Positions 8,037 through 21,890 of a DNA stretch of 64,000 nt are shown here, one piece after another (position 1 is the first letter of the stretch; the number at the start of each line of letters is the position of its first letter). The translations under genes and the position numbers were made by a program. Source of the stretch: Ryuthela nishihirai (lineage: Eukaryota > Arthropoda > Arachnida > Araneae > Heptathelidae); the NCBI GenBank assembly GCA_038380435.1, contig JAWZYU010000034.1:19757404-19821403 (forward strand). Reading direction: 5' to 3'. The notes beneath the pieces are model-generated. The model was not told the origin of the DNA. It searched no databases and was given only the letters and a program-made list of their open reading frames with translations.

Positions 8037-11000
8037 AAGTAAAACTCGAAATCTGTATCTAAATATTATCGAATTTCATTTTTTTTCAGTTGATGTTTAT
8101 ATTTAAGTTTCTCATTCTTGAAAAGAGGATTATCTCCTAATGATCGGTACAAAGTAAAACTCGAAATCTGTATCTAAATATTATCGAATTTCATTTTTTT
8201 TCAGCTGATGTTTCTATTTATGTTTCTCATTCTTGAACAGAGGATTATCTCCTAATGATCGGGACAAAGTAAAACTCGAAATCTGTATCTAAATATTATC
8301 GAATTTCATTTTTTTTTCAGCTGATGTTCCTATTTAAGTTTCTCATTCTTGAACAGAGGATTATCTCCTAATGAACGGTACAAAGTAAAACTCGAAACCT
8401 GTATCTAAATATTATCGAATTTCATTTTTTTTCAGTTGATGTTTATATTTAAGTTTTTCATTCTTGAAAAGAGGATTATCTCCTAATGATCGGTACAAAG
8501 TAAAACTCGAAATCTGTATCTAAATATTATCGAATTTCATTTTTTTTCAGCTGATGTTTATATTTAAGTTTCTCATTCTTGAACAGAGGATTATCTCCTA
8601 ATGAACGGTACAAAGTAAAACTCGAAATCTGTATCTAAATATTATCGAATTTCATTTTCTTTCAGCTGATGTTTCTATTTATGTTTCTCATTCTTGAACA
8701 GAGGATTATCTCCTAATGATCGGGACAAAGTAAAACTCGAAATCTGTATCTAATTATTATCGAATTTCATTTTTTTTTCAGCTGATGTTCCTATTTAAGT
8801 TTCTCATTCTTGAACAGAGGATTATCTCCTAATGAACGGTACAAAGTAAAACTCGAAACCTGTATCTAAATATTATCGAATTTCATTTTTTTTCAGTTGA
8901 TGTTTATATTTAAGTTTCTCATTCTTGAAAAGAGGATTATCTCCTAATGATCGGTACAAAGTAAAACTCGAAATCTGTATCTAAATATCGAATTTCATTT
9001 TTTTTCAGCTGATGTTTATATTTAAGTTTCTCATTCTTGAACAGAGGATTATCTCCTAATGAACGGTACAAAGTAAAACTCGAAATCTGTATCTAAATAT
9101 TATCGAATTTCATTTTTTTTCAGTTGATGTTTATATTTAAGTTTCTCATTCTTGAACAGAGGATTATCTCCTAATGAACGGTACAAAGTAAAACTCGAAA
9201 TCTGTATCTAAATATTATCGAATTTCATTTTTTTTCAGCTGATGTTTCTATTTATGTTTCTCATTCTTGAACAGAGGATTATCTCCTAATGATCGGGACA
9301 AAGTAAAACTCGAAATCTGTATCTAAATATTATCGAATTTCATTTTTTTTCAGCTGATGTTCCTATTTAAGTTTCTCATTCTTGAACAGAGGATTATCTC
9401 CTAATGAACGGTACAAAGTAAAACTCGAAACCTGTATCTAAATATTATCGAATTTCATTTTTTTTCAGTTGATGTTTATATTTAAGTTTCTCATTCTTGA
9501 AAAGAGGATTATCTCCTAATGATCGGTACAAAGTAAAACTCGAAATCTGTATCTAAATATTATCGAATTTCATTTTTTTTCAGCTGATGTTTATATTTAA
9601 GTTTCTCATTCTTGAACAGAGGATTATCTCCTATGAACGGTACAAAGTAAAACTCGAAAACTGTATCTAAATGTTATCGAATTTCATTTTTTTTCAGCTG
9701 ATGTTTCTATTTATGTTTCTCATTCTTGAACAGAGGATTATCTCCTAATGATCGGGACAAAGTAAAACTCGAAATCTGTATCTAAATATTATCGAATTTC
9801 ATTTTTTTTTCAGCTGATGTTCCTATTTAAGTTTCTCATTCTTGAACAGAGGATTATCTCCTAATGAACGGTACAAAGTAAAACTCGAAACCTGTATCTA
9901 AATATTATCGAATTTCATTTTTTTTCAGTTGATGTTTATATTTAAGTTTTTCATTCTTGAAAAGAGGATTATCTCCTAATGATCGGTACAAAGTAAAACT
10001 CGAAATCTGTATCTAAATATTATCGAATTTCATTTTTTTTCAGTTGATGTTTATATTTAAGTTTCTCATTCTTGAACAGAGGATTATCTCCTAATGAACG
10101 GTACAAAGTAAAACTCGAAATCTGTATCTAAATATTATCGAATTTCATTTTTTTTCAGCTGATGTTTCTATTTATGTTTCTCATTCTTGAACAGAGGATT
10201 ATCTCCTAATGATCGGGACAAAGTAAAACTCGAAATCTGTATCTAAATATTATCGAATTTCATTTTTTTTCAGCTGATGTTCCTATTTAAGTTTCTCATT
10301 CTTGAACAGAGGATTATCTCCTAATGAACGGTACAAAGTAAAACTCGAAACCTGTATCTAAATACTATCGAATTTCATTTTTTTTCAGTTGATGTTTATA
10401 TTTAAGTTTCTCATTCTTGAAAAGAGGATTATCTCCTAATGATCGGTACAAAGTAAAACTCGAAATCTGTATCTAAATATTATCGAATTTCATTTTTTTT
10501 CAGCTGATGTTTATATTTAAGTTTCTCATTCTTGAACAGAGGATTATCTCCTATGAACGGTACAAAGTAAAACTCGAAATCTGTATCTAAATGTTATCGA
10601 ATTTCATTTTTTTTCAGCTGATGTTTCTATTTATGTTTCTCATTCTTGAACAGAGGATTATCTCCTAATGATCGGGACAAAGTAAAACTCGAAATCTGTA
10701 TCTAAATATTAACGAATTTCATTTTTTTTTCAGCTGATGTTCCTATTTAAGTTTCTCATTCTTGAACAGAGGATTATCTCCTAATGAACGGTACAAAGTA
10801 AAACTCGAAACCTGTATCTAAATATTATCGAATTTCATTTTTTTTCAGTTGATGTTTATATTTAAGTTTCTCATTCTTGAAAAGAGGATTATCTCCTAAT
10901 GATCGGTACAAAGTAAAACTCGAAATCTGTATATAAATATTATCGAATTTCATTTTTTTTCAGCTGATGTTTATATTTAAGTTTCTCATTCTTGAACAGA

Positions 11001-11290
11001 GGATTATCTCCTAACGAACGGTACAAAGTAAAACTCGAAATCTGTATCTAAATATTATCGAATTTCATTTTTTTTCAGTTGATGTTTATATTTAAGTTTC
11101 TCATTCTTGAACAGAGGATTATCTCCTAATGAACGGTACAAAGTAAAACTCGAAATCTGTATCTAAATATTATCGAATTTCATTTTTTTTCAGCTGATGT
11201 TTCTATTTATGTTTCTCATTCTTGAACAGAGGATTATCTCCTAATGATCGGGACAAAGTAAAACTCGAAATCTGTATCTAAATATTATAG
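8037..11290 (+). repeat. Duplicated satellite block, copy 1 (3,794-bp spacing)
   Basis: Private variants here recur exactly 3,794 bp (33 monomers) downstream: AAGTTTTTCATTC at 8451 and 9944, TAATTATTATC at 8751, a TAT deletion at 8981, CTCCTATGAACGG near 9631, AATACTATCG at 10361 and CTAACGAACGG at 11011. Correspondence breaks near 8037 and 11290. Confidence 0.88.
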
Positions 11291-11830
11291 AATTTCATTT
11301 TTTTTCAGTTGATGTTTATATTTAAGTTTCTCATTCTTGAAAAGAGGATTATCTCCTAATGATCGGTACAAAGTAAAACTCGAAATCTGTATCTAAATAT
11401 TATCGAATTTCATTTTTTTTCAGCTGATGTTTCTATTTATGTTTCTCATTCTTGAACAGAGGATTATCTCCTAATGATCGGGACAAAGTAAAACTCGAAA
11501 TCTGTATCTAAATATTATCGAATTTCATTTTTTTTCAGCTGATGTTTATATTTAAGTTTCTCATTCTTGAACAGAGGATTATCTCCTAACGAACGGTACA
11601 AAGTAAAACTCGAAATCTGTATCTAAATATTATCGAATTTCATTTTTTTTCAGTTGATGTTTATATTTAAGTTTCTCATTCTTGAACAGAGGATTATCTC
11701 CTAATGAACGGTACAAAGTAAAACTCGAAATCTGTATCTAAATATTATCGAATTTCATTTTTTTTCAGCTGATGTTTCTATTTATGTTTCTCATTCTTGA
11801 ACAGAGGATTATCTCCTAATGATCGGGACA

Positions 11831-14800
11831 AAGTAAAACTCGAAATCTGTATCTAAATATTATCGAATTTCATTTTTTTTCAGTTGATGTTTATATTTAA
11901 GTTTCTCATTCTTGAAAAGAGGATTATCTCCTAATGATCGGTACAAAGTAAAACTCGAAATCTGTATCTAAATATTATCGAATTTCATTTTTTTTCAGCT
12001 GATGTTTCTATTTATGTTTCTCATTCTTGAACAGAGGATTATCTCCTAATGATCGGGACAAAGTAAAACTCGAAATCTGTATCTAAATATTATCGAATTT
12101 CATTTTTTTTTCAGCTGATGTTCCTATTTAAGTTTCTCATTCTTGAACAGAGGATTATCTCCTAATGAACGGTACAAAGTAAAACTCGAAACCTGTATCT
12201 AAATATTATCGAATTTCATTTTTTTTCAGTTGATGTTTATATTTAAGTTTTTCATTCTTGAAAAGAGGATTATCTCCTAATGATCGGTACAAAGTAAAAC
12301 TCGAAATCTGTATCTAAATATTATCGAATTTCATTTTTTTTCAGCTGATGTTTATATTTAAGTTTCTCATTCTTGAACAGAGGATTATCTCCTAATGAAC
12401 GGTACAAAGTAAAACTCGAAATCTGTATCTAAATATTATCGAATTTCATTTTCTTTCAGCTGATGTTTCTATTTATGTTTCTCATTCTTGAACAGAGGAT
12501 TATCTCCTAATGATCGGGACAAAGTAAAACTCGAAATCTGTATCTAATTATTATCGAATTTCATTTTTTTTTCAGCTGATGTTCCTATTTAAGTTTCTCA
12601 TTCTTGAACAGAGGATTATCTCCTAATGAACGGTACAAAGTAAAACTCGAAACCTGTATCTAAATATTATCGAATTTCATTTTTTTTCAGTTGATGTTTA
12701 TATTTAAGTTTCTCATTCTTGAAAAGAGGATTATCTCCTAATGATCGGTACAAAGTAAAACTCGAAATCTGTATCTAAATATCGAATTTCATTTTTTTTC
12801 AGCTGATGTTTATATTTAAGTTTCTCATTCTTGAACAGAGGATTATCTCCTAATGAACGGTACAAAGTAAAACTCGAAATCTGTATCTAAATATTATCGA
12901 ATTTCATTTTTTTTCAGTTGATGTTTATATTTAAGTTTCTCATTCTTGAACAGAGGATTATCTCCTAATGAACGGTACAAAGTAAAACTCGAAATCTGTA
13001 TCTAAATATTATCGAATTTCATTTTTTTTCAGCTGATGTTTCTATTTATGTTTCTCATTCTTGAACAGAGGATTATCTCCTAATGATCGGGACAAAGTAA
13101 AACTCGAAATCTGTATCTAAATATTATCGAATTTCATTTTTTTTCAGCTGATGTTCCTATTTAAGTTTCTCATTCTTGAACAGAGGATTATCTCCTAATG
13201 AACGGTACAAAGTAAAACTCGAAACCTGTATCTAAATATTATCGAATTTCATTTTTTTTCAGTTGATGTTTATATTTAAGTTTCTCATTCTTGAAAAGAG
13301 GATTATCTCCTAATGATCGGTACAAAGTAAAACTCGAAATCTGTATCTAAATATTATCGAATTTCATTTTTTTTCAGCTGATGTTTATATTTAAGTTTCT
13401 CATTCTTGAACAGAGGATTATCTCCTATGAACGGTACAAAGTAAAACTCGAAAACTGTATCTAAATGTTATCGAATTTCATTTTTTTTCAGCTGATGTTT
13501 CTATTTATGTTTCTCATTCTTGAACAGAGGATTATCTCCTAATGATCGGGACAAAGTAAAACTCGAAATCTGTATCTAAATATTATCGAATTTCATTTTT
13601 TTTTCAGCTGATGTTCCTATTTAAGTTTCTCATTCTTGAACAGAGGATTATCTCCTAATGAACGGTACAAAGTAAAACTCGAAACCTGTATCTAAATATT
13701 ATCGAATTTCATTTTTTTTCAGTTGATGTTTATATTTAAGTTTTTCATTCTTGAAAAGAGGATTATCTCCTAATGATCGGTACAAAGTAAAACTCGAAAT
13801 CTGTATCTAAATATTATCGAATTTCATTTTTTTTCAGTTGATGTTTATATTTAAGTTTCTCATTCTTGAACAGAGGATTATCTCCTAATGAACGGTACAA
13901 AGTAAAACTCGAAATCTGTATCTAAATATTATCGAATTTCATTTTTTTTCAGCTGATGTTTCTATTTATGTTTCTCATTCTTGAACAGAGGATTATCTCC
14001 TAATGATCGGGACAAAGTAAAACTCGAAATCTGTATCTAAATATTATCGAATTTCATTTTTTTTCAGCTGATGTTCCTATTTAAGTTTCTCATTCTTGAA
14101 CAGAGGATTATCTCCTAATGAACGGTACAAAGTAAAACTCGAAACCTGTATCTAAATACTATCGAATTTCATTTTTTTTCAGTTGATGTTTATATTTAAG
14201 TTTCTCATTCTTGAAAAGAGGATTATCTCCTAATGATCGGTACAAAGTAAAACTCGAAATCTGTATCTAAATATTATCGAATTTCATTTTTTTTCAGCTG
14301 ATGTTTATATTTAAGTTTCTCATTCTTGAACAGAGGATTATCTCCTATGAACGGTACAAAGTAAAACTCGAAATCTGTATCTAAATGTTATCGAATTTCA
14401 TTTTTTTTCAGCTGATGTTTCTATTTATGTTTCTCATTCTTGAACAGAGGATTATCTCCTAATGATCGGGACAAAGTAAAACTCGAAATCTGTATCTAAA
14501 TATTAACGAATTTCATTTTTTTTTCAGCTGATGTTCCTATTTAAGTTTCTCATTCTTGAACAGAGGATTATCTCCTAATGAACGGTACAAAGTAAAACTC
14601 GAAACCTGTATCTAAATATTATCGAATTTCATTTTTTTTCAGTTGATGTTTATATTTAAGTTTCTCATTCTTGAAAAGAGGATTATCTCCTAATGATCGG
14701 TACAAAGTAAAACTCGAAATCTGTATATAAATATTATCGAATTTCATTTTTTTTCAGCTGATGTTTATATTTAAGTTTCTCATTCTTGAACAGAGGATTA

Positions 14801-15084
14801 TCTCCTAACGAACGGTACAAAGTAAAACTCGAAATCTGTATCTAAATATTATCGAATTTCATTTTTTTTCAGTTGATGTTTATATTTAAGTTTCTCATTC
14901 TTGAACAGAGGATTATCTCCTAATGAACGGTACAAAGTAAAACTCGAAATCTGTATCTAAATATTATCGAATTTCATTTTTTTTCAGCTGATGTTTCTAT
15001 TTATGTTTCTCATTCTTGAACAGAGGATTATCTCCTAATGATCGGGACAAAGTAAAACTCGAAATCTGTATCTAAATATTATCG
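11831..15084 (+). repeat. Duplicated satellite block, copy 2 (3,794-bp spacing)
   Basis: Second copy of 8037-11290. The matching private variants lie at 12245, 12545, 12775, 13425, 13738, 14155 and 14805, all at the same offset. About 540 bp of other monomers separate the two copies. Confidence 0.88.
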
Positions 15085-18000
15085 AATTTCATTTTTTTTT
15101 CAGCTGATGTTCCTATTTAAATTTCTCATTCTTGAACAGAGGATTATCTCCTAATGAACGGTACAAAGTAAAACTCGAAACCTGTATCTAAATATTATCG
15201 AATTTCATTTTTTTTCAGTTGATGTTTATATTTAAGTTTCTCATTCTTGAAAAGAGGATTATCTCCTAATGATCGGTACAAAGTAAAACTCGAAATCTGT
15301 ATCTAAATATTATCGAATTTCATTTTTTTTCAGCTGATGTTTCTATTTATGTTTCTCATTCTTGAACAGAGGATTATCTCCTAATGATCGGGACAAAGTA
15401 AAACTCGAAATCTGTATCTAAATATTATCGAATTTCATTTTTTTTTCAGCTGATGTTCCTATTTAAGTTTCTCATTCTTGAAAAGAGGATTATCTCCTAA
15501 TGAACGGTACAAAGTAAAACTCGAAACCTGTATCTAAATATTATCGAATTTCATTTTTTTTCAGTTGATGTTTATATTTAAGTTTCTCATTCTTGAAAAG
15601 AGGATTATCTCCTAATGATCGGTACAAAGTAAAACTCGAAATCTGTATCTAAATATTATCGAATTTCATTTTTTTTCAGCTGACGTTTATATTTAAGTTT
15701 CTCATTCTTGAACAGAGGATTATCTCCTAATGAACGGTACAAAGTAAAACTCGAAATCTGTATCTAAATATTATCGAATTTCATTTTTTTTCAGTTGATG
15801 TTTATATTTAAGTTTCTCATTCTTGAACAGAGGATTATCTCCTAATGAACGGTACAAAGTAAAACTCGAAATCTGTATCTAAATATTATCGAATTTCATT
15901 TTTTTTCAGCTGATGTTTCTATTTATGTTTCTCATTCTTGAACAGAGGATTATCTCCTAAAGATCGGGACAAAGTAAAACTCGAAATCTGTATCTAAATA
16001 TTATCGAATTTCATTTTTTTTTCAGCTGATGTTCCTATTTAAGTTTCTCATTCTTGAACAGAGGATTATCTCCTAATGAACGGTACAAAGTAAAACTCGA
16101 AACCTGTATCTAAATATTATCGAATTTCATTTTTTTTCAGTTGATGTTTATATTTAAGTTTCTCATTCTTGAAAAGAGGATTATCTCCTAATGATCGGTA
16201 CAAAGTAAAACTCGAAATCTGTATCTAAATATTATCGAATTTCATTTTTTTTCAGCTGATGTTTATATTTAAGTTTCTCATTCTTGAACAGAGGATTATC
16301 TCCTAATGAACGGTACAAAGTAAAACTCGAAATCTGTATCTAAATATTATCGAATTTCATTTTTTTTCAGCTGATGTTTCTATTTATGTTTCTCATTCTT
16401 GAACAGAGGATTATCTCCTAATGATCGGGACAAAGTAAAACTCGAAATCTGTATCTAAATATTATCGAATTTCATTTTTTTTTCAGCTGATGTTTATATT
16501 TAAGTTTCTCATTCTTGAACAGAGGATTATCTCCTAATGATCGGTACAAAGTAAAACTCGAAATCTGTATCTAAATATTATCGAATTTCATTTTTTTTCA
16601 GTTGATGTTTATATTTAAGTTTCTCATTCTTGAAAAGAGGATTATCTCCTAATGATCGGTACAAAGTAAAACTCGAAATCTGTATCTAAATATTATCGAA
16701 TTTCATTTTTTTTTCAGCTGATGTTCCTATTTAAGTTACTCATTCTTGAACAGAGGATTATCTCCTAATGATCGGTACAAAGTAAAACTCGAAACCTGTA
16801 TCTAAATATTATCGAATTTCATTTTTTTTCAGTTGATGTTTATATTTAAGTTTCTCATTCTTGAACAGAGGATTATCTCCTAATGAACGGTACAAAGTAA
16901 AACTCGAAATCTGTATCTAAATATTATCGAATTTCATTTTTTTTCAGTTGATGTTTATATTTAAGTTTCTCATTCTTTAACAGAGGATTATCTCCTAATG
17001 ATCGGGACAAAGTAAAACTCGAAATCTGTATCTAAATATTATCGAATTTCATTTTTTTTTCAGCTGATGTTCCTATTTAAGTTTCTCATTCTTGAACAGA
17101 GGATTATCTCCTAATGATCGGTACAAAGTAAAACGCGAAATCTGTATCTAAATATTATCGAATTTCATTTTTTTTTCAGTTGATGTTTATATTTAAGTTT
17201 CTCATTCTTGAAAAGAGGATTATCTCCTAATGATCGGTACAAAGTAAAACTCGAAATCTGTATCTAAATATTATCGAATTTCATTTTTTTTCAGCTGATG
17301 TTTATATTTAAGTTTCTCATTCTTGAACAGAGGATTATCTCCTAATGAACGGTACAAAGTAAAACTCAAAATCTGTATCTAAATATTATCGAATTTCATT
17401 TTTTTTCAGCTGATGTTTCTATTTATGTTTCTCATTCTTGAACAGAGGATTATCTCCTAATGATCGGGACAAAGTAAAACTCGAAATCTGTATCTAAATA
17501 TTATCGAATTTCATTTTTTTTTCAGCTGATGTTTATATTTAAGTTTCTCATTCTTGAACAGAGGATTATCTCCTAATGAACGGTACAAAGTAAAACTCGA
17601 AACCTGTATCTAAATATTATCGAATATCATTTAATTTCAGTTGATGTTTATATTTAAGTTTCTCATTCTTGAACAGAGGATTATCTCCTAATGATCGGTA
17701 CAGAGTAAAACTCGAAATCTGTATCTAAATATTATCGAATTTCATTTTTTTTCAGTTGATGTTTCTATTTATGTTTCTCATTCTTGAACAGAGGATTATC
17801 TCCTAATGAACGGTACAAAGTAAAACTCGAAACCTGTATCTAAATATTATCGAATTTCATTTTTTTTCAGTTGATGTTTATATTTAAGTTTCTGATTCTT
17901 GAAAAGAGGATTATCTCCTAATGATCGGTACAAAGTAAAACTCGAAATCTGTATCTAAATATTATCGAATTTCATTTTTTTTCAGCTGATGTTTATATTT

Positions 18001-21000
18001 AAGTTTCTCATTCTTGAACAGAGGATTATCTCCTAATGATCGGTACAAAGTAAAACTCGAAATCTGTATCTAAATATTATCGAATTTCATTTTTTTTCAG
18101 TTGATGTTTATATTTAAGTTTCTCATTCTTGAAAAGAGGATTATCTCCTAATGATCGGTACAAAGTAAAACTCGAAATCTGTATCTAAATATTATCGAAT
18201 TTCATTTTTTTTCAGTTGATGTTTATATTTAAGTTTCTCATTCTTGAACAGAGGATTATCTCCTAATGATCGGGACAAAGTAAAACTCGAAATCTGTATC
18301 TAAATATTATCGAATTTCATTTTTTTTCAGTTGATGTTTATATTTAAGTTTCTCATTCTTGAAAAGAGGATTATCTCCTAATGATCGGTACAAAGTAAAA
18401 CTCGAAATCTGTATCTAAATATTATCGAATTTCATTTTTTTTCAGCTGATGTTTATATTTAAGTTTCTCATTCTTGAACAGAGGATTATCTCCTAATGAT
18501 CGGTACAAAGTAAAACTCGAAATCTGTATCTAAATATTATCGAATTTCATTTTTTTTCAGTTGATGTTTATATTTAAGTTTCTCATTCTTGAAAAGAGGA
18601 TTATCTCCTAATGATCGGTACAAAGTAAAACTCGAAATCTGTATCTAAATATTATCGAATTTCATTTTTTTTTCAGCTGATGTTCCTATTTAAGTTACTC
18701 ATTCTTGAACAGAGGATTATCTCCTAATGATCGGTACAAAGTAAAACTCGAAACCTGTATCTAAGTATTATCGAATTTCATTTTTTTTCAGTTGATGTTT
18801 ATATTTAAGTTTCTCATTCTTGAACAGAGGATTATCTCCTAATGAACGGTACAAAGTAAAACTCGAAATCTGTATCTAAATATTATCGAATTTCATTTTT
18901 TTTCAGTTGATGTTTATATTTAAGTTTCTCATTCTTGAACAGAGGATTATCTCCTAATGATCGGGACAAAGTAAAACTCGAAATCTGTATCTAAATATTA
19001 TCGAATTTCATTTTTTTTTCAGCTGATGTTCCTATTTAAGTTTCTCATTCTTGAACAGAGGATTATCTCCTAATGATCGGTACAAAGTAAAACTCGAAAT
19101 CTGTATCTAAATATTATCGAATTTCATTTTTTTTTCAGTTGATGTTTATATTTAAGTTTCTCATTCTTGAAAAGAGGATTATCTCCTAATGAAAGGTACA
19201 AAGTAAAACTCGAAATCTGTATCTAAATATTATCGAATTTCATTTTTTTTCAGTTGATGTTTATATTTAAGTTACTCATTCTTGAACAGAGGATTATCTC
19301 CTAATGAACGGTACAAAGTAAAACTCGAAATCTGTATCTAAATATTATCGAATTTCATTTTTTTTCAGCTGATGTTTCTATTTATGTTTCTCATTCTTGA
19401 ACAGAGGATTATCTCCTAATGATCGGGACAAAGTAAAACTCGAAATCTGTATCTAAATATTATCGAATTTCATTTTTTTTTCAGCTGATGTTCCTATTTA
19501 AGTTTCTCATTCTTGAACAGAGGATTATCTCCTAATGAACGGTACAAAGTAAAACTCGAAACCTGTATCTAAATATTATCGAATTTCATTTTTTTTCAGT
19601 TGATGTTTATATTTAAGTTTCTCATTCTTGAAAAGAGGATTATCTCCTAATGATCGGTACAAAGTAAAACTCGAAATCTGTATCTAAATATTATCGAATT
19701 TCATTTTTTTTCAGCTGATGTTTGTATTTAAGTTTCTCATTCTTGAACAGAGGATTATCTCCTAATGAACGGTACAAAGTAAAACTCGAAATCTGTATCT
19801 AAATATTATCGAATTTCATTTTTTTTCAGCTGATGTTTCTATTTATGTTTCTCATTCTTGAACAGAGGATTATCTCCTAATGATCGGGACAAAGTAAAAC
19901 TCGAAATCTGTATCTAAATATTATCGAGTTTCATTTTTTTTTCAGCTGATGTTCCTATTTAAGTTTCTCATTCTTGAACAGAGGATTATCTCCTAATGAT
20001 CGGTACAAAGTAAAACTCGAAATCTGTATCTAAATATTATCGAATTTCATTTTTTTTCAGTTGATGTTTCTATTTATGTTTCTCATTCTTGAACAGAGGA
20101 TTATCTCCTAATGAACGGTACAAAGTAAAACTCGAAACCTGTATCTAAATATTATCGAATTTCATTTTTTTTCAGTTGATGTTTATATTTAAGTTTCTAA
20201 TTCTTGAAAAGAGGATTATCTCCTAATGATCGGTACAAAGCAAAACTCGAAATCTGTATCTAAATATTATCGAATTTCATTTTTTTTCAGCTGATGTTTA
20301 TATTTAAGTTTCTCATTCTTGAACAGAGGATTATCTCCTAATGATCGGTACAAAGTAAAACTCGAAATCTGTATCTAAATATTATCGAATTTCATTTTTT
20401 TGCAGTTGATGTTTATATTTAAGTTTCTCATTCTTGAAAAGAGGATTATCTCCTAATGATCGGTACAAAGTAAAACTCGAAATCTGTATCTAAATATTAT
20501 CGAATTTCATTTTTTTTTCAGCTGATGTTCCTATTTAAGTTTCTCATTCTTGAACAGAGGATTATCTCCTAATGAACGGTACTAAGTAAAACTCGAAACC
20601 TGTATCTAAATATTATCGAATTTCATTTTTTTTCAGTTGATGTTTATATTTAAGTTTCTCATTCTTGAAAAGAGGATTATCTCCTAATGATCGGTACAAA
20701 GTAAAACTCGAAATCTGTATCTAAATATTATCGAATTTCATTTTTTTTCAGCTGATGTTTATATTTAAGTTTCTCATTCTTGAACAGAGGATTATCTCCT
20801 AATGATCGGGACAAAGTAAAACTCGAAATCTGTATCTAAATATTATCGAATTTCATTTTTTTTCAGCTGATGTTAATATTTAAGTTTCTCATTCTTGAAC
20901 AGAGGATTATCTCCTAATGATCGGTACAAAGTAAAACTCGAAATCTGTATCTAAATATTATCGAATTTCATTTTTTTTCAGCTGATGTTTCTATTTATGT

Positions 21001-21089
21001 TTCTCATTCTTGAACAGAGGATTATCTCCTAATGATCGGGACAAAGTAAAACTCGAAATCTGTATCTAAATATTATCGAATTTCATTTT

Positions 21090-21890
21090 TTTTCAGCTGA
21101 TGTTTCTATTTATGTTTCTCATTCTTGAACAGAGGATTATCTCCTAATGAACGGTACAAAGTGAAACTCGAAATCTGTATCTAAATATTATCGAATTTCA
21201 TTTTTTTTCAGCTGATGTTTCTATTTATGTTTCTCATTCTTGAACAGAGGATTATCTCCTAATGAACGGTACAAAGTAAAACTCGAAATCTGTATCTAAA
21301 TATTATCGAATTTCATTTTTTTTCAGCTGATGTTTATATTTAAGTTTCTCATTCTTGAACAGAGGATTATCTCCTAATGATCGGGACAAAGTAAAACTCG
21401 AAATCTGTATCTAAATATTATCGAATTTCATTTTTTTTTTCAGCTGATGTTCCTATTTAAGCTTCTCATTCTTGAACAGAGGATTATCTCCTAATGATCG
21501 GGACAAAGTAAAACTCGAAATCTGTATCTAAATATTATCGAATTTCATTTTTTTTTCAGCTGATGTTCCTATTTAAGTTACTCATTCTTGAACAGAGGAT
21601 TATCTCCTAATGATCGGTACAAAGTAAAACTCGAAACCTGTATCAAAATATTATCTAATTTCATTTTTTTTTCAGCTGATGTTCCTATTTAAGTTTCTCA
21701 TTCTTGAACAGAGGATTATCTCCTAATGATCGGTACAAAGTAAAACTCGAAACCTGTATCTAAATATTATCGAATTTAATTTTTTTTTCAGCTGATGTTC
21801 CTATTTACGTTTCTCATTCTTGAACAGTGGATTATCTCCTAATGATCGGGTAAAAGTAAAACTTGAAATCTGTATCTAAATATTATCGAA
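21090..21890 (+). repeat. Satellite module with T10, AAGCTTCTC and ACAGTGG markers, copy 1
   Basis: An ordered set of about seven monomers with rare markers: T10 tract near 21431, AAGCTTCTC at 21460, AAGTTACTC near 21577, TATCAAAATATTATC at 21641, GAATTTAAT near 21775 and GAACAGTGG at 21822. The order recurs near 31.4, 34.6 and 56.4 kb. Confidence 0.85.
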
